Shown: positions 9,523 to 20,074 of the stretch, piece after piece
Layout: every line of letters begins with the position of its first letter
How positions within the stretch are numbered: position 1 is the first letter of the stretch
Assembly (NCBI GenBank): GCA_902542325.1
Contig: CACBUE010000001.1
Coordinates: forward strand, 124,001-188,000
DNA: 64,000 nt
Source of the DNA: an uncultured SAR86 cluster bacterium
GTDB taxonomy: Bacteria; Pseudomonadota; Gammaproteobacteria; Magnimaribacterales; Magnimaribacteraceae
Direction: 5' to 3'
Notes under the pieces: model-generated
What the model was told of the DNA's origin: nothing
What the model saw: the letters and a program-made list of their open reading frames with translations, nothing else
Databases searched by the model: none
Translations under genes and position numbers: made by a program

Positions 9523-9523
9523 A
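9518..9523 (-). promoter_or_regulatory. Putative map promoter -10 element
   Basis: Read on the minus strand this is a perfect TATAAT, about 50 bases upstream of the map GTG start. No good -35 box lies 16-18 bases upstream on that strand (the best nearby, TTGGCA, gives a spacer of only 12), so this is a one-element call. It overlaps the -10 of the opposing pyrF promoter almost base for base. Confidence 0.4.
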
Positions 9524-9534
9524 GTGTGGTTTTA

Positions 9535-9627
9535 ATGCCAATAGGCCTTAAAAATCAAAAATGCGAACTTCAGATACCTTTCTGGTTCGCTTTTTTTTCA
9601 TCAAATTTTATCAATTCTCCTGATTAA
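9535..9627 (+). promoter_or_regulatory. Possible pyrF leader peptide reading frame (30 codons)
   Basis: An open frame starts at ATG 9535, only about five bases after the predicted transcription start, runs straight through the terminator hairpin at 9563-9598, and stops with TAA three bases before the pyrF ATG. It contains a Phe-rich stretch (FWFAFF) encoded by the U-rich part of the hairpin tail. No Shine-Dalgarno sequence is visible, so it would be translated as a near-leaderless message. The layout resembles the pyrBI leader of enteric bacteria, where a ribosome translating the leader prevents termination when UTP is low. The coincidence of frame and hairpin could still be chance. Confidence 0.35.
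9563..9598 (+). terminator. Rho-independent terminator/attenuator upstream of pyrF
   Basis: GCGAAC (9563-9568) pairs with GTTCGC (9585-9590); an inner CAG/CTG extends the stem beyond a two-base bulge, and eight T residues follow directly. It lies between the predicted pyrF promoter and the pyrF start, with no complete gene ahead of it, so it most likely acts as an attenuator or ends a short untranslated RNA. Confidence 0.65.
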
Positions 9628-9630
9628 AGT

Positions 9631-10314
9631 ATGGAAAATAGAATCATTATTCCGTTAGATGTTGATTACATTAATGCTTTAAACATTGCCAAAACTCTTG
9701 ATCCAAAAATCTGCAGGTTAAAGGTAGGTAACCAATTATTCACTTCATCGGGCCCTCAAGTAATTAATGACCTGAAAGGACTGGGATTTGAAATATTTTT
9801 AGACCTAAAATTTCACGATATTCCAAATACTGTCTACGGAGCAGTAAGATCCGCTGCAGATCTTGGAGTATGGATGGTAAATGTTCATGCCTCTGGAGGC
9901 ATTAAAATGCTGGAAGCCTCAAGAAGGGCATTAGAAGGCTATGATCAACCCCCTTTATTAATTGGTGTCACTGTCTTAACAAGTCTATCAGAAGATGCTC
10001 TCAAAGAAGTTGGCTTGCAGGGAGTTTCAGAGCAAGTTTTAAGACTAGCCACCTTAGCTAGAGAATGTGAGTTAGATGGAGTTGTGTGTGCATCTTCAGA
10101 TGCAAAAGATATCAAAGACAAATTTGGTGAAGATTTTTTAACAGTAACTCCTGGAATAAGGCCATTCCAATCTGATTTAGATGATCAAAGCAGAGTATCA
10201 ACACCTGAAGAAGCAATTAAGAATGGTTCTGATTTTCTTGTAATAGGAAGACCCATTACTGGTTCCCAAAATCCCAGAGCCACTCTTGAAGAAATCAATT
10301 TAAAAATTGCATGA
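9631..10314 (+). CDS. pyrF: Orotidine 5'-phosphate decarboxylase
   Basis: Catalyses the last step of UMP synthesis, decarboxylating OMP. At 227 residues it is the standard bacterial size. The catalytic cluster is visible as [10 protein letters not shown], with D58, K60 and D63; a TIM-barrel phosphate-gripper segment VTPGIRP lies near residues 171-177 and the ending IGRPIT is typical. ATG start; its last bases overlap the carA start (ATGA), so the two are translationally coupled. Joining pyrF to carAB unites the last and first steps of pyrimidine synthesis in one transcript. Confidence 0.96.
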   Translation: MENRIIIPLDVDYINALNIAKTLDPKICRLKVGNQLFTSSGPQVINDLKGLGFEIFLDLKFHDIPNTVYGAVRSAADLGVWMVNVHASGGIKMLEASRRALEGYDQPPLLIGVTVLTSLSEDALKEVGLQGVSEQVLRLATLARECELDGVVCASSDAKDIKDKFGEDFLTVTPGIRPFQSDLDDQSRVSTPEEAIKNGSDFLVIGRPITGSQNPRATLEEINLKIA

Positions 10315-11426
10315 GTAAAGAAAAAGCAATACTTGCATTAGAAGACGGAACAATCTTCGAGGGAATAAGTATTGGCGCTTCAGGACAGGTTAATGGTGAA
10401 ATTGTTTTCAATACTTCTATGACAGGTTATCAAGAAATTCTTACAGATCCTTCATATGCCAAGCAAATAGTAACCTTAACTTACCCGCATATTGGAAATA
10501 CAGGAACAAATAGTGAGGATACTGAATCAGATAAAATTTGGTGTTCTGGATTGGTAATAAGGTCGCTTTCTCAGGCGGAAAGTAGTTGGCGCAATACTGA
10601 AACTTTATCTAATTACCTCATTAGAAATAATATTCAAGGAATATCTGATATAGATACAAGAAAATTGACAAGAATAATAAGAGAAAAAGGTGCTCAGTCA
10701 GCATCAATATTTACTGGTAACTCAGTTGACTCAAACAACGCAGTAGATTTAGCGAAAGATTTTGAAGGTTTAGCTGGTTTAGATCTCGCAAAAGAAGTTA
10801 CAACAGAATCTAGTTATGATTGGAAAGAAGGAACATGGAGAGGATGTAATGGTGAATCTGATTTTAGAGTTGCAGTTTTAGATTTCGGAATTAAAAAAAA
10901 TATATTAAGAATATTAGTTGATCAAGGGTATGAATTAAAAATTTTCCCCGCTAAAACTTCTTGCCAAGAAATTTTAGATTTCAAACCAAATGGGGTGTTT
11001 TTATCTAACGGACCTGGCGATCCCGAACCATGTATCTATGCCATTGATACAATTAAAGAATTAATCCAAATCAGTATGCCCATATTCGGCATTTGTCTAG
11101 GTCATCAATTACTCGCAATAGCATTGGGTGGCAAGACATCAAAAATGAAATTTGGTCATCATGGTGCAAATCATCCTGTCCAAGATCTCAAAACTAGCAA
11201 AGTTTCAGTAAGCTCTCAGAATCATGGCTTCACAGTCGAAGAAAATTCCTTACCTACAAATGTTGAGATAACTCATAAATCGTTATTTGATGGAACTATT
11301 CAAGGAATCCAGCATTCATCTAAACCTTTTTTCAGTTTTCAAGGCCATCCGGAAGCCAGCCCTGGACCTCATGATCTGGCATATCTATTCTCAACATTTG
11401 ATAAAAATATGACTAAAAATGCCTAG
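10311..11426 (+). CDS. carA: Carbamoyl-phosphate synthase small subunit
   Basis: The glutaminase subunit: hydrolyses glutamine and channels ammonia to CarB for carbamoyl phosphate, shared by arginine and pyrimidine synthesis. The 371-residue chain has the N-terminal CPSase-small domain (about 1-150, with [18 protein letters not shown]) and a class I glutamine amidotransferase domain with nucleophile C262 in [11 protein letters not shown] and the His/Glu pair in [13 protein letters not shown]. It overlaps pyrF by 4 bases and carB by 8 bases, consistent with a coupled operon and equimolar subunits. Confidence 0.97.
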   Translation: MSKEKAILALEDGTIFEGISIGASGQVNGEIVFNTSMTGYQEILTDPSYAKQIVTLTYPHIGNTGTNSEDTESDKIWCSGLVIRSLSQAESSWRNTETLSNYLIRNNIQGISDIDTRKLTRIIREKGAQSASIFTGNSVDSNNAVDLAKDFEGLAGLDLAKEVTTESSYDWKEGTWRGCNGESDFRVAVLDFGIKKNILRILVDQGYELKIFPAKTSCQEILDFKPNGVFLSNGPGDPEPCIYAIDTIKELIQISMPIFGICLGHQLLAIALGGKTSKMKFGHHGANHPVQDLKTSKVSVSSQNHGFTVEENSLPTNVEITHKSLFDGTIQGIQHSSKPFFSFQGHPEASPGPHDLAYLFSTFDKNMTKNA

Positions 11427-14400
11427 AAGAAAGGACATAAATTCAATTTTAATAATAGGAGCCGGTCCTATCGTAATTGGTCAGGCATGTGAATTTGATT
11501 ATTCTGGAGCACAAGCTTGTAAGGCATTAAAAGAAGATGGTTATAGAGTTATTTTAATCAACTCAAATCCTGCAACAATTATGACAGACCCAAGCATGTC
11601 AGATGCCACATACATTGAACCAATTCACTGGGAGACTATTGAGAAAATAATTGAAAAAGAAAAACCAGATGCATTATTACCAACAATGGGAGGTCAAACT
11701 GCGTTAAATGCTGCTCTTGATTTAGATAGTAGGGGTATTTTAAAAAAACATAATGTTGAGATGATAGGAGCAACTAAAGAGGCAATTGATAAGGCTGAGG
11801 ATAGAGAATTATTTGCAGCTTGTATGGAAAAGATAGGATTAAAGGTTCCTGAATCTGGTTTGGCGCACAATAATGAAGAGGCACACATTCTTTTGGAAAG
11901 AATTGGTTTCCCCTGTGTGTTAAGACCAAACTTCACTATGGGTGGTTCTGGTGGAGGAATTGCTTACAACATCGAGGAATTTGACGAAATTTGTAAAAGA
12001 GGGTTAGAACTTTCACCTACTTCTGAAATATTTATTGATAAATTTCTTGGTGGTTGGAAAGAATATGAAATGGAAGTTGTCAGAGATAAGAATGATAATT
12101 GCATAATCGTTTGTAGCATCGAAAATCTTGATCCAATGGGAGTTCATACAGGAGACTCAATAACTGTTGCTCCCTCTCAAACTCTTACAGATAAGGAATA
12201 TCAAATTATGAGAAATGCTTCCATTGATATTCTCAGAGAAATAGGAGTCGAAACAGGAGGTTCAAATGTCCAATTCACCATTAATCCAGAAGATGGCGAG
12301 ATGTTAATTATTGAGATGAATCCAAGAGTTTCCAGATCTTCAGCTCTAGCCTCAAAAGCAACTGGCTTCCCGATAGCTAAAGTTGCTGCAAAACTAGCTG
12401 TTGGCTATACATTAGACGAATTGAGTAATGATATTACTGGTGATGTTATACCGGCGTCTTTTGAACCTTCTATAGACTATGTAGTAACCAAGATTCCTAG
12501 ATTTAACTTTGAAAAGTTTATCCAAACAGATCCAGTCTTATCAACACAGATGAAATCTGTAGGAGAAGTGATGGCTATTGGTAGAACATTTCAAGAGTCG
12601 CTACAAAAAGCAATTAGAGGTTTAGAAACCGGAAGAAGCGGTCTTGATCCGATTTTTAGAGAGGATGATGAATTTGAGACGCTTAAACAAAAAATAAGTA
12701 TACCTAGCCCGGATAGACTTTGGTTTGTAGCAGATGGATTTAGAAATGGTTTAACACCTGAGGAAGTATTTGAGTATTCAAAGATAGATCCTTGGTTTTT
12801 GATTCAAATTAAAGACCTCATAGACATAGAAGTAAGTCTTGAGGATGTTTCCTTAAAAGATTTAGATTATGAGCAATTATATGGTTTAAAGAGAAAAGGC
12901 TTTTCTGATTCAAGAATCGGTGAATTGATTGGAAGTTCAGAAGATCAAGTTAGACAACTTAGAAAATCATTAAATCTCAATCCTGTATTCAAAAGAGTTG
13001 ATACATGTGCTGCCGAGTTTGAATCCTCTACTGCCTATATGTACTCAACATATGAAGAAGAATGTGAAGCTAACGTAACTCAAAATAAAAAAATTATGGT
13101 CTTGGGAGGAGGTCCCAATAGGATAGGGCAAGGTATAGAATTTGACTACTGTTGCGTCCATGCTGCTCTTGGCTTGAGAGAAGAAGGGTACGAAACAATA
13201 ATGGTCAATTGTAACCCTGAAACAGTTTCAACTGATTTTGATACGTCAGATAGATTATATTTTGAGCCAATCACTGTCGAAGATGTTCTTGCCATTACTG
13301 ATATCGAAAATCCCAAGGGTGTTATTGTTCAATATGGCGGACAAACGCCTTTGAAGATAGCAGAAGAGCTTGAAAAGAATGGTGTTCCAATTTTGGGCAC
13401 ATCCCCTGATTCCATTGATCTGGCAGAAGATAGAGGGAGATTCCAAGAATTTGTAAATAAACATAACTTGAAACAACCCCCAAATGGAATTGCTTCTAGT
13501 GTTGAGGAAGCGATGGAAGTTTCCGAACAAGTTGGTTTCCCTCTTGTAGTAAGACCTTCTTATGTGCTTGGCGGGAGAGCTATGGAGGTGGTCCATAAAA
13601 AAACAGATCTGGAAAATTATCTCGTTGAAGCAGTTCAGGCAAGTGCAAAAAGTCCTGTACTTCTAGATGGATTTCTCAATCAAGCAGTAGAAATGGACAT
13701 TGAGGCAGTATGCGATGGTGAAACAGTTATTATTGGTGGGATTCTCCAACATATTGAACAGGCAGGGATACATTCTGGTGATTCTGCATGTTCTTTACCA
13801 CCTTACAGTTTATCTGAAGAATTGGTTGCTGAAATCACTCACATGGTTAAAAAAATAGCCATCGAGATTGGAGCCATAGGATTGATAAATGTTCAGTTAG
13901 CTTACTATAATGAAGAATTGTATTTACTTGAAGTAAATCCAAGAGCGTCTAGGACAATTCCCTTTGTCTCAAAATGTATAGGAAGATCATTAGCTAAAGC
14001 TGGAGCATTATGCATGGCAGGTATTAGCCTCAAGGATCAAAATTTCAATAAGGAAATAGTTCCAGAATATTTTTCTGTTAAAGAGGCAGTTTTTCCTTTC
14101 AATAAATTTTTAGGCGTTGACCCAATTTTAGGTCCTGAAATGAAATCAACTGGAGAAGTAATGGGAGTGGGTTCTAGTTTTTCCGAAGCCTATGCTAAGG
14201 CGCAGTTAGGTGCAGGAGAGATTATTCCTAAAGAAGGATCTGTCTTTTTAAGCGTGAGGGATTCAGATAGACCTTTCGTTGCAGAAATTGCAAAGGAGTT
14301 TCTTGATTTAGGATTTAAAATTATTGCTACAAAAGGTACTGCGAGACATATTGAAGAAGCAGGGATAAATGTTGAGATTATAAAAAAAGTAGCTGAAGGA

Positions 14401-14634
14401 AGACCTCACGTTGTAGATGCCATGAAAAACGGACAAGTTAACCTTATCGTCAATACTACAGAAGGAAAACAATCTATACTCGATTCAGCTTCAATAAGAA
14501 GAACCGCATTAGAAGAAAAAATTTATTGCACCACTACATTAGAAGGCGGAAGGGCAGTTTGCTCCGTAATACGTAATAAAGATCTTTGGTCGGTTGAGAG
14601 ACTTCAAGATCTTCATGATAATATTTCCCAATGA
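11419..14634 (+). CDS. carB: Carbamoyl-phosphate synthase large subunit
   Basis: Synthesises carbamoyl phosphate from bicarbonate, ammonia and two ATP in a heteromer with CarA. The 1071-residue protein is full length (E. coli 1073). Two homologous ATP-grasp halves are evident: [20 protein letters not shown] (N-half, about 13-32) and [20 protein letters not shown] (C-half, about 560-579), with repeated [17 protein letters not shown] / [14 protein letters not shown]. The last about 130 residues form the MGS-like allosteric domain that binds UMP and ornithine in relatives. It overlaps greA by 4 bases. In most relatives dapB precedes carAB; it is not here. Confidence 0.98.
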   Translation: MPRRKDINSILIIGAGPIVIGQACEFDYSGAQACKALKEDGYRVILINSNPATIMTDPSMSDATYIEPIHWETIEKIIEKEKPDALLPTMGGQTALNAALDLDSRGILKKHNVEMIGATKEAIDKAEDRELFAACMEKIGLKVPESGLAHNNEEAHILLERIGFPCVLRPNFTMGGSGGGIAYNIEEFDEICKRGLELSPTSEIFIDKFLGGWKEYEMEVVRDKNDNCIIVCSIENLDPMGVHTGDSITVAPSQTLTDKEYQIMRNASIDILREIGVETGGSNVQFTINPEDGEMLIIEMNPRVSRSSALASKATGFPIAKVAAKLAVGYTLDELSNDITGDVIPASFEPSIDYVVTKIPRFNFEKFIQTDPVLSTQMKSVGEVMAIGRTFQESLQKAIRGLETGRSGLDPIFREDDEFETLKQKISIPSPDRLWFVADGFRNGLTPEEVFEYSKIDPWFLIQIKDLIDIEVSLEDVSLKDLDYEQLYGLKRKGFSDSRIGELIGSSEDQVRQLRKSLNLNPVFKRVDTCAAEFESSTAYMYSTYEEECEANVTQNKKIMVLGGGPNRIGQGIEFDYCCVHAALGLREEGYETIMVNCNPETVSTDFDTSDRLYFEPITVEDVLAITDIENPKGVIVQYGGQTPLKIAEELEKNGVPILGTSPDSIDLAEDRGRFQEFVNKHNLKQPPNGIASSVEEAMEVSEQVGFPLVVRPSYVLGGRAMEVVHKKTDLENYLVEAVQASAKSPVLLDGFLNQAVEMDIEAVCDGETVIIGGILQHIEQAGIHSGDSACSLPPYSLSEELVAEITHMVKKIAIEIGAIGLINVQLAYYNEELYLLEVNPRASRTIPFVSKCIGRSLAKAGALCMAGISLKDQNFNKEIVPEYFSVKEAVFPFNKFLGVDPILGPEMKSTGEVMGVGSSFSEAYAKAQLGAGEIIPKEGSVFLSVRDSDRPFVAEIAKEFLDLGFKIIATKGTARHIEEAGINVEIIKKVAEGRPHVVDAMKNGQVNLIVNTTEGKQSILDSASIRRTALEEKIYCTTTLEGGRAVCSVIRNKDLWSVERLQDLHDNISQ

Positions 14635-15101
14635 ATCCAATTACAAAAGAAGGAGAAGTTCTTTTAAGAGAAGAGCTCAAAAAACTTAAATCAGAAGATA
14701 GACCTAGGATAATAGATGCCATCTCGACTGCTAGAGAATTTGGTGACTTAAAAGAAAATGCTGAATATCATGCTGCAAAAGAAGAACAGAGTTTAGCTGA
14801 AGCCAGAATTCGCGATATTGAATCAAAACTTTCTAGTGCCCAAGTAATTGATGTCACAGCCATAGAATCTTCAGATAAGGTAATATTTGGAACAACAGTA
14901 AAAGTTTATAACTCCAATTTAGAAAAATCATTTACTTATAAAATTGTCGGAGAGGACGAAGCAGATGCTAGTGCGGGTAAAATCTCGTTCGCCTCACCCT
15001 TGGCAAAAAAATTAATTGGGAAGTTCGAAGGAGATGTACTCCAATTAGAAACTCCAGGCGGACTCACTGAATATGAGATTGAGAAAGTAGAATATCTTTG
15101 A
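14631..15101 (+). CDS. greA: Transcription elongation factor GreA
   Basis: GreA rescues backtracked RNA polymerase by stimulating cleavage of the transcript 3' end. The 156-residue protein shows the N-terminal antiparallel coiled coil (about 1-75) with the acidic tip in [20 protein letters not shown], and the C-terminal FKBP-like globular domain ending in the [13 protein letters not shown] segment. GreA is favoured over GreB by length and by EYHAAKEEQ. Start overlaps the carB stop (ATGA), and rlmE follows after 7 bases, so it lies in the middle of a long operon. Confidence 0.96.
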   Translation: MNPITKEGEVLLREELKKLKSEDRPRIIDAISTAREFGDLKENAEYHAAKEEQSLAEARIRDIESKLSSAQVIDVTAIESSDKVIFGTTVKVYNSNLEKSFTYKIVGEDEADASAGKISFASPLAKKLIGKFEGDVLQLETPGGLTEYEIEKVEYL

Positions 15102-15108
15102 GTTTGCG

Positions 15109-15705
15109 GTGTCAATTAAAACAAATTATAGAGATGGAGATTTTTTTTCAAAAAAATCAAAAAAAGAAGGCTACAGATCAAGAGCCTCATACAAGTTAAA
15201 AGAAATACTCAAAACTGATATTAGTATAAAGAAAGGCCAGTCAGTATTGGATCTGGGTTCATACCCTGGTAGTTGGTCGCAGGTAGCTATTGAGCTAGTT
15301 GGTTCGAGAGGGAAAGTAGCAGCAATCGACATACAAGAAATGAAACTACAAAATTGTTTCTTCCTTCACAAGTCAATTGAAGAAATTGTTGAAAGTGATT
15401 TTCAAGAAATTTCTGAATTTGTTCCATTTGACCTTGTTTTATCTGACATGGCCCCCAATATAAGTGGTATTAGAGAAAGAGATAATGCTTTGATGATAGG
15501 CTTAGTGAATAGCATCCTATCTGTGATTGATAACTTTTTAAAAATCAAAGGTTCTGTTTTAATAAAGGTATTCCAAGGTGAAAGTTTGGACTATACTAGT
15601 CAGGCCCTCAAAAAAAGATTCAATAAAGTAAAAATTTCTAAACCTAAAGCGTCTAGACCAAACTCGAGAGAAATTTATATAATTGGAAAGGAATTAAAAA
15701 AATAA
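15109..15705 (+). CDS. rlmE: 23S rRNA (uridine-2'-O)-methyltransferase RlmE
   Basis: FtsJ/RrmJ-type enzyme that methylates U2552 in the A-loop of 23S rRNA using SAM. The 198 residues contain the catalytic K-D-K-E tetrad context: [11 protein letters not shown] near the N-terminus, [14 protein letters not shown] (SAM site; many relatives have DLGAAPGGWSQ), [13 protein letters not shown] and the distal [10 protein letters not shown]. The start codon is GTG. Directly followed by ftsH after one base, an rlmE-ftsH pairing conserved across proteobacteria. The yhbY gene that often lies on the opposite strand near here is absent. Confidence 0.94.
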   Translation: MSIKTNYRDGDFFSKKSKKEGYRSRASYKLKEILKTDISIKKGQSVLDLGSYPGSWSQVAIELVGSRGKVAAIDIQEMKLQNCFFLHKSIEEIVESDFQEISEFVPFDLVLSDMAPNISGIRERDNALMIGLVNSILSVIDNFLKIKGSVLIKVFQGESLDYTSQALKKRFNKVKISKPKASRPNSREIYIIGKELKK

Positions 15706-15706
15706 C

Positions 15707-17608
15707 ATGAGCGAACTTCTTAAAAATTTATTAATGTGGCTATTTATAGCTATTACTGTTTTTTCTGTATTTAACAACTTCAGTACAGAAGAATCTAATC
15801 AAGAATTATCTTATTCTGAATTCATATCACAGGTAGAAAGTGATCAAGTATTGAGTGTTGAGTTTTCATCAGATAATTACACTCTTAAAGGTAAGACCGT
15901 AAATGGTGAGTCATTCGAGACAGTTAGACCGCCTTTCTTACAGGATGACTTGAGTGAAATCCTGAGTGATCATAGAGTTGCTGTAACCGGTGAAAGACCA
16001 GAAGAGCAATCCTTATTTAAACAACTCCTTATTGCTAGTTTTCCGATACTTATTATATTGGCGGTCTTCATATTTTTCATGAGGCAAATGCAAGGCGGAT
16101 TAGGCGGAAAGTCTGGCCCGATGAGTTTTGGAAAAAGTAAAGCAAAAATGCTTGAAGGAGGTAAAGTTAAAACCTCTTTCGCTGATGTAGCGGGTATTGA
16201 AGAAGCTAAAGAAGAGGTACAAGAGGTTGTAGATTTCTTAAAGGACCCAACCAAATTCCAAAAACTAGGAGGAAAAATTCCAACTGGAATATTGATGACT
16301 GGTTCTCCAGGAACCGGCAAAACTCTTTTAGCTAAAGCGATTGCTGGTGAGGCCGGTGTCCCTTTCTTTAGTATATCTGGTTCAGACTTTGTTGAAATGT
16401 TTGTGGGAGTTGGCGCATCAAGAGTTAGAGATATGTTTGATCAGGCCAAAAAACAAGCTCCTTGTATTGTGTTTATTGACGAAATAGATGCTGTAGGAAG
16501 ACATAGAGGGGCTGGAATGGGTGGAGGTCATGATGAAAGAGAGCAAACACTTAATCAACTTTTAGTAGAAATGGATGGGTTTGAAGACAACGAAGCGATT
16601 ATTATAATTGCCGCAACAAACAGACCAGATGTTCTCGATCCCGCTCTACTGAGACCAGGAAGGTTCGATAGACAAGTTGTTGTTCCTCTTCCAGATATTA
16701 GAGGTAGAGAACAAATACTAAAAGTTCACATGAAAAAGGTTCCAATAGCTCAGGACGTCAATGCTTCTCTAATAGCAAGAGGAACTCCAGGATTTTCTGG
16801 TGCCGATCTAGCAAACTTGGTTAACGAAGCTGCGTTAGTTGCCGCAAGAACAGCTAAAAAGCTGGTAGGTATGGAACAGTTAGAATTTGCAAAAGATAAG
16901 GTTATGATGGGCAGCGAAAGAAGATCAATGGTCATGTCCGAAGATGAAAAGCTCAAAACGGCATACCACGAATCAGGACATGCGATTGTTGGTAGATCGC
17001 TTGAAGAACATGATCCAGTATACAAAGTAACCATAATCCCAAGAGGTAGGGCCTTGGGTGTTACCATGTTTTTACCTGAAGAAGACAAGTATAGTTATAG
17101 CCATCAAAGTATTCTCGATAGAATCTGTGGTCTATATGGGGGAAGAATTGCTGAAGAACTAATTTATGGGAAAAAAGGTGTGACAACAGGGGCATCAAAT
17201 GACATTGAAAGAGCAACAGAAATGGCACATAACATGGTTACGAAATGGGGACTTTCTGAAAAACTTGGACCTATAAAATATGGTGATGAAACTGATGAGC
17301 CCTTTTTAGGAAGGTCTGCGGGAGCTTCAAAACAAGGTATTTCTGATGATACTGCTCACGAGATTGATAATGAGGTGAAAGAAATTCTATCTGATTGTTA
17401 TCAGAATGCAAAAGACATTCTCACTGATAATATTGATGCTCTTCATGGAATGTCGAAGGCATTAATGGATTACGAAACTTTAGATGTCGATCAAATTGAC
17501 GATATTATGGCGGGAGGAAAACCTAGGGCACCCAAATCAAACGAAAGCTCCAAGCCAGTTAATCCTGAAGATGGTAATACTGTAGGCGATACTGCCGAAC
17601 AAAATTAA
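15707..17608 (+). CDS. ftsH: ATP-dependent zinc metalloprotease FtsH
   Basis: Membrane-anchored AAA+ protease for membrane-protein quality control and turnover of regulators such as LpxC and RpoH in relatives. The 633 residues contain two N-terminal transmembrane helices (about 8-24 and 109-125) flanking a periplasmic domain, Walker A GSPGTGKT (199-206; most relatives have GPPGTGKT), Walker [13 protein letters not shown], the arginine finger region RPGRFDRQ, and the zinc site HESGH (421-425). The C-terminus is a hydrophilic tail. The usual next gene folP is missing, so glmM follows 42 bases later. Confidence 0.97.
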   Translation: MSELLKNLLMWLFIAITVFSVFNNFSTEESNQELSYSEFISQVESDQVLSVEFSSDNYTLKGKTVNGESFETVRPPFLQDDLSEILSDHRVAVTGERPEEQSLFKQLLIASFPILIILAVFIFFMRQMQGGLGGKSGPMSFGKSKAKMLEGGKVKTSFADVAGIEEAKEEVQEVVDFLKDPTKFQKLGGKIPTGILMTGSPGTGKTLLAKAIAGEAGVPFFSISGSDFVEMFVGVGASRVRDMFDQAKKQAPCIVFIDEIDAVGRHRGAGMGGGHDEREQTLNQLLVEMDGFEDNEAIIIIAATNRPDVLDPALLRPGRFDRQVVVPLPDIRGREQILKVHMKKVPIAQDVNASLIARGTPGFSGADLANLVNEAALVAARTAKKLVGMEQLEFAKDKVMMGSERRSMVMSEDEKLKTAYHESGHAIVGRSLEEHDPVYKVTIIPRGRALGVTMFLPEEDKYSYSHQSILDRICGLYGGRIAEELIYGKKGVTTGASNDIERATEMAHNMVTKWGLSEKLGPIKYGDETDEPFLGRSAGASKQGISDDTAHEIDNEVKEILSDCYQNAKDILTDNIDALHGMSKALMDYETLDVDQIDDIMAGGKPRAPKSNESSKPVNPEDGNTVGDTAEQN

Positions 17609-17650
17609 TATTTTGGTGAAATAATATCTATAGACTAAAATCTACTCTCA

Positions 17651-19012
17651 ATGAGTAAACTTGCGTCTATAAAAGACAAATCATCAGTCCTTTCTACTTT
17701 AAGTAAGGATAGAAAGTTCGGTACTGACGGCATTCGTGGTCCAGTAACCTCAACAATGAATCCTCTCTTTGTTACCAAACTTGGATGGGCTGCAGGATCT
17801 ATTCTTAAAGATGAGGGCATGTCCAAAGTTCTTATAGGCAAAGATACAAGAATCTCAGGTTATATGTTTGAATCAGCCTTACAAGCAGGTTTTATCTCCG
17901 CAGGAATGGATGTAACACTCTTAGGTCCTCTGCCAACTCCAGGTGTTTCTTATTTAGCAAATTCTAATAATCAAGTAGGCTTAGTCATTAGTGCTTCACA
18001 TAATCTATTTGAAGATAATGGTATTAAGTTTTTTGATAAAGATGGTCAGAAATTTTCAGCTGAATTAGAAAAAAGAATCGAGACCAAACTCACTCAAGAA
18101 ATGGTTGCAGTCGAATCAATAAATCTTGGTAAAGCCTCTAGAATGAATGATGCTCAGGGGCGTTATATTGAATTCTGTAAATCATCCTTCACTGACTTAG
18201 ATTTAAATGGATTATCAATTCTTTTAGATTGTGCAAACGGAGCAACTTATTCAGTTGCCCCGAAAGTTTTTTCAGAGCTAGGAGCAAAAGTTGAGACAAT
18301 CGGCTCATCTCCTGATGGAATTAATATCAATCAAAATTGTGGCTCGACTAATCCTGATTTCTTGAAGGAAGAATTAATGAAGGGTTCTTATGACCTAGGA
18401 ATTGCTTTTGATGGAGATGGAGATAGGATTTTGATAGTCAACTCTGAAGGAGAAATTCTTGATGGAGACGATATTTTATATATTTTATCTAATAACCTCG
18501 CACCTAATTCAGGAGTTGTTGGCACTTTGATGACAAATAAGGCTTTGGAAATATATTTTGAAAAAAATGGTATTCCTTTTTTACGTGCAGAAGTAGGCGA
18601 TAAATATGTGTTACAGAGATTATTGGAGGAATCATGGGTGCTTGGTGGAGAGCCTTCTGGTCATATAATCTGTTTAGATTCTGCTCCAACTGGCGATGCC
18701 ATTGTTGCTGCATTGAACCTATTGAATGCGATTAAAGATAATAATTTTTCTGTAAAAAAATCCTTGGATGGATTTCAAAAGTTTCCTCAAACCCTAATCA
18801 ATCTCAAGGTAAATAACCCTAACAAAATAATAATTAGTGATAAATTTTGGTCAGAAGTTACTCGAATAGAAAAACAACTTGGACAAAATGGAAGAGTGCT
18901 TATAAGACCTTCTGGAACGGAGCCCTTAATAAGGCTAATGGTAGAGTCTGATCGAACTGGTGCTTCAAATGATTTCTGCAATGCTTTGGCAGATTTAGCT
19001 CAAACTATATGA
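17651..19012 (+). CDS. glmM: Phosphoglucosamine mutase
   Basis: Interconverts glucosamine-6-P and glucosamine-1-P for UDP-GlcNAc, feeding peptidoglycan and LPS. The 453-residue protein shows the phosphoserine loop SASHN with S116, the magnesium loop FDGDGDR, the sugar loop GGEPSGH and the phosphate site RPSGTEPLIR. Compared with relatives starting close to KYFGTDGIRG, this one carries about 18 extra N-terminal residues before FGTDGIRG; no ATG, GTG or TTG lies closer, so the extension appears genuine. The stop overlaps the tpiA start by 4 bases. Confidence 0.96.
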   Translation: MSKLASIKDKSSVLSTLSKDRKFGTDGIRGPVTSTMNPLFVTKLGWAAGSILKDEGMSKVLIGKDTRISGYMFESALQAGFISAGMDVTLLGPLPTPGVSYLANSNNQVGLVISASHNLFEDNGIKFFDKDGQKFSAELEKRIETKLTQEMVAVESINLGKASRMNDAQGRYIEFCKSSFTDLDLNGLSILLDCANGATYSVAPKVFSELGAKVETIGSSPDGININQNCGSTNPDFLKEELMKGSYDLGIAFDGDGDRILIVNSEGEILDGDDILYILSNNLAPNSGVVGTLMTNKALEIYFEKNGIPFLRAEVGDKYVLQRLLEESWVLGGEPSGHIICLDSAPTGDAIVAALNLLNAIKDNNFSVKKSLDGFQKFPQTLINLKVNNPNKIIISDKFWSEVTRIEKQLGQNGRVLIRPSGTEPLIRLMVESDRTGASNDFCNALADLAQTI

Positions 19013-19767
19013 TCATTGCAAATTGGAAAATGAACGGTACTAGACAATCCGTTGCAACATGGATCCAGGCTGTCTCCAATAACATTAATATAAAAGACGT
19101 AAATCCTTGTATTTTCTGTCCCCCAACCTGCTATTTAGAATATGCAAGAAGATTAGTTGATGAAAATGATTACCACATTGAAATTGGATCACAAATTGTA
19201 AATCATAGTTTTGAGGATGAATCTTTAACTGGTGGAATAAGTACAACAATGCTCAAAGATTTAAGCGTTGAGTATGTGCTTGTTGGCCATTCTGAACAAA
19301 GAAATTTTTTAAAGGAAAGCAATAATGTAATTACTAAGAAAATAGAAAAAGCTTTAGAAGATGAGCTGTCGGTAATTTATTGCATTGGTGAAGATATTGA
19401 TACTAAGAATAAAAATGAAGCTTATTCATTTTTGAGTGAGCAATTAGATGTATTTTGCCAACTCCAAATCACACACGAAGATAAACTTAGGTCCATTACA
19501 GTTGCCTATGAACCGATATGGGCCATTGGATCAGGGCTAAATGCAGAGAAAGACTACATAGAAGAAACGCATGGATTCATTAAAAAATATATAAATGATC
19601 ATCTAGAGTGGGATAAGCTTGATATTTATCCTGCAGTTCTTTACGGAGGTAGTGTAAACTTGAACAATTGCGAAGAAATAATTTCTTCAACTAATGTTGA
19701 TGGTCTTTTGATTGGAGGAGCTTCCTTAAATTCAGAAACCTTTTCTAAAATATATAATTTAAGCTAA
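19009..19767 (+). CDS. tpiA: Triosephosphate isomerase
   Basis: Interconverts dihydroxyacetone phosphate and glyceraldehyde 3-phosphate. The 252 residues form a TIM barrel with the substrate-binding ANWKMNG at the N-terminus (lysine about residue 5), catalytic His in VLVGHSEQR, catalytic Glu in VAYEPIWAIGSG and the phosphate loop LYGGSVN / LIGGASL. The start overlaps glmM by 4 bases; the stop overlaps secG by one base. The glmM-tpiA-secG order is seen in several gammaproteobacteria. Confidence 0.96.
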   Translation: MIIANWKMNGTRQSVATWIQAVSNNINIKDVNPCIFCPPTCYLEYARRLVDENDYHIEIGSQIVNHSFEDESLTGGISTTMLKDLSVEYVLVGHSEQRNFLKESNNVITKKIEKALEDELSVIYCIGEDIDTKNKNEAYSFLSEQLDVFCQLQITHEDKLRSITVAYEPIWAIGSGLNAEKDYIEETHGFIKKYINDHLEWDKLDIYPAVLYGGSVNLNNCEEIISSTNVDGLLIGGASLNSETFSKIYNLS

Positions 19768-20066
19768 TGGAAAATTTACTTATATTCTTTTACATACTTA
19801 TTTCTATTTCCCTTATATTAATAATACTTTTACAGCAAGGTAAGGGGTCTGATATTGGAAGTGCTTTCGGAGCAGGCTCTAGTAACACAATGTTTGGATC
19901 AAGCTCTTCTTCAAATCCTCTAACTAAAGTAACCGCTATTCTTGCAGCAATTTTTCTAATTCTTAGTTTATCCATTACCTATATCTCTCGAAGTTCTATG
20001 ATCGAAGAGTCACCGATTATAGAGGTAGAATTTGATGAAACGGGTATACTTCCTGAAGATAATTAA
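19767..20066 (+). CDS. secG: Preprotein translocase subunit SecG
   Basis: Small auxiliary subunit of the SecYEG channel. The 99-residue protein has two transmembrane segments (about 3-21 and 50-69) joined by the conserved cytosolic loop QQGKGSDIGSAFGAGSSNTMFG, of which the first half is near-invariant in the family. Followed 8 bases later by the tRNA-Leu gene, the same arrangement as secG-leuU in E. coli. Confidence 0.95.
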   Translation: MENLLIFFYILISISLILIILLQQGKGSDIGSAFGAGSSNTMFGSSSSSNPLTKVTAILAAIFLILSLSITYISRSSMIEESPIIEVEFDETGILPEDN

Positions 20067-20074
20067 GGCAACTG

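Noticed and set aside
13255-13596. 113-codon minus-strand frame inside carB
   Set aside because: Antisense to a conserved ATP-grasp domain; no supporting feature.
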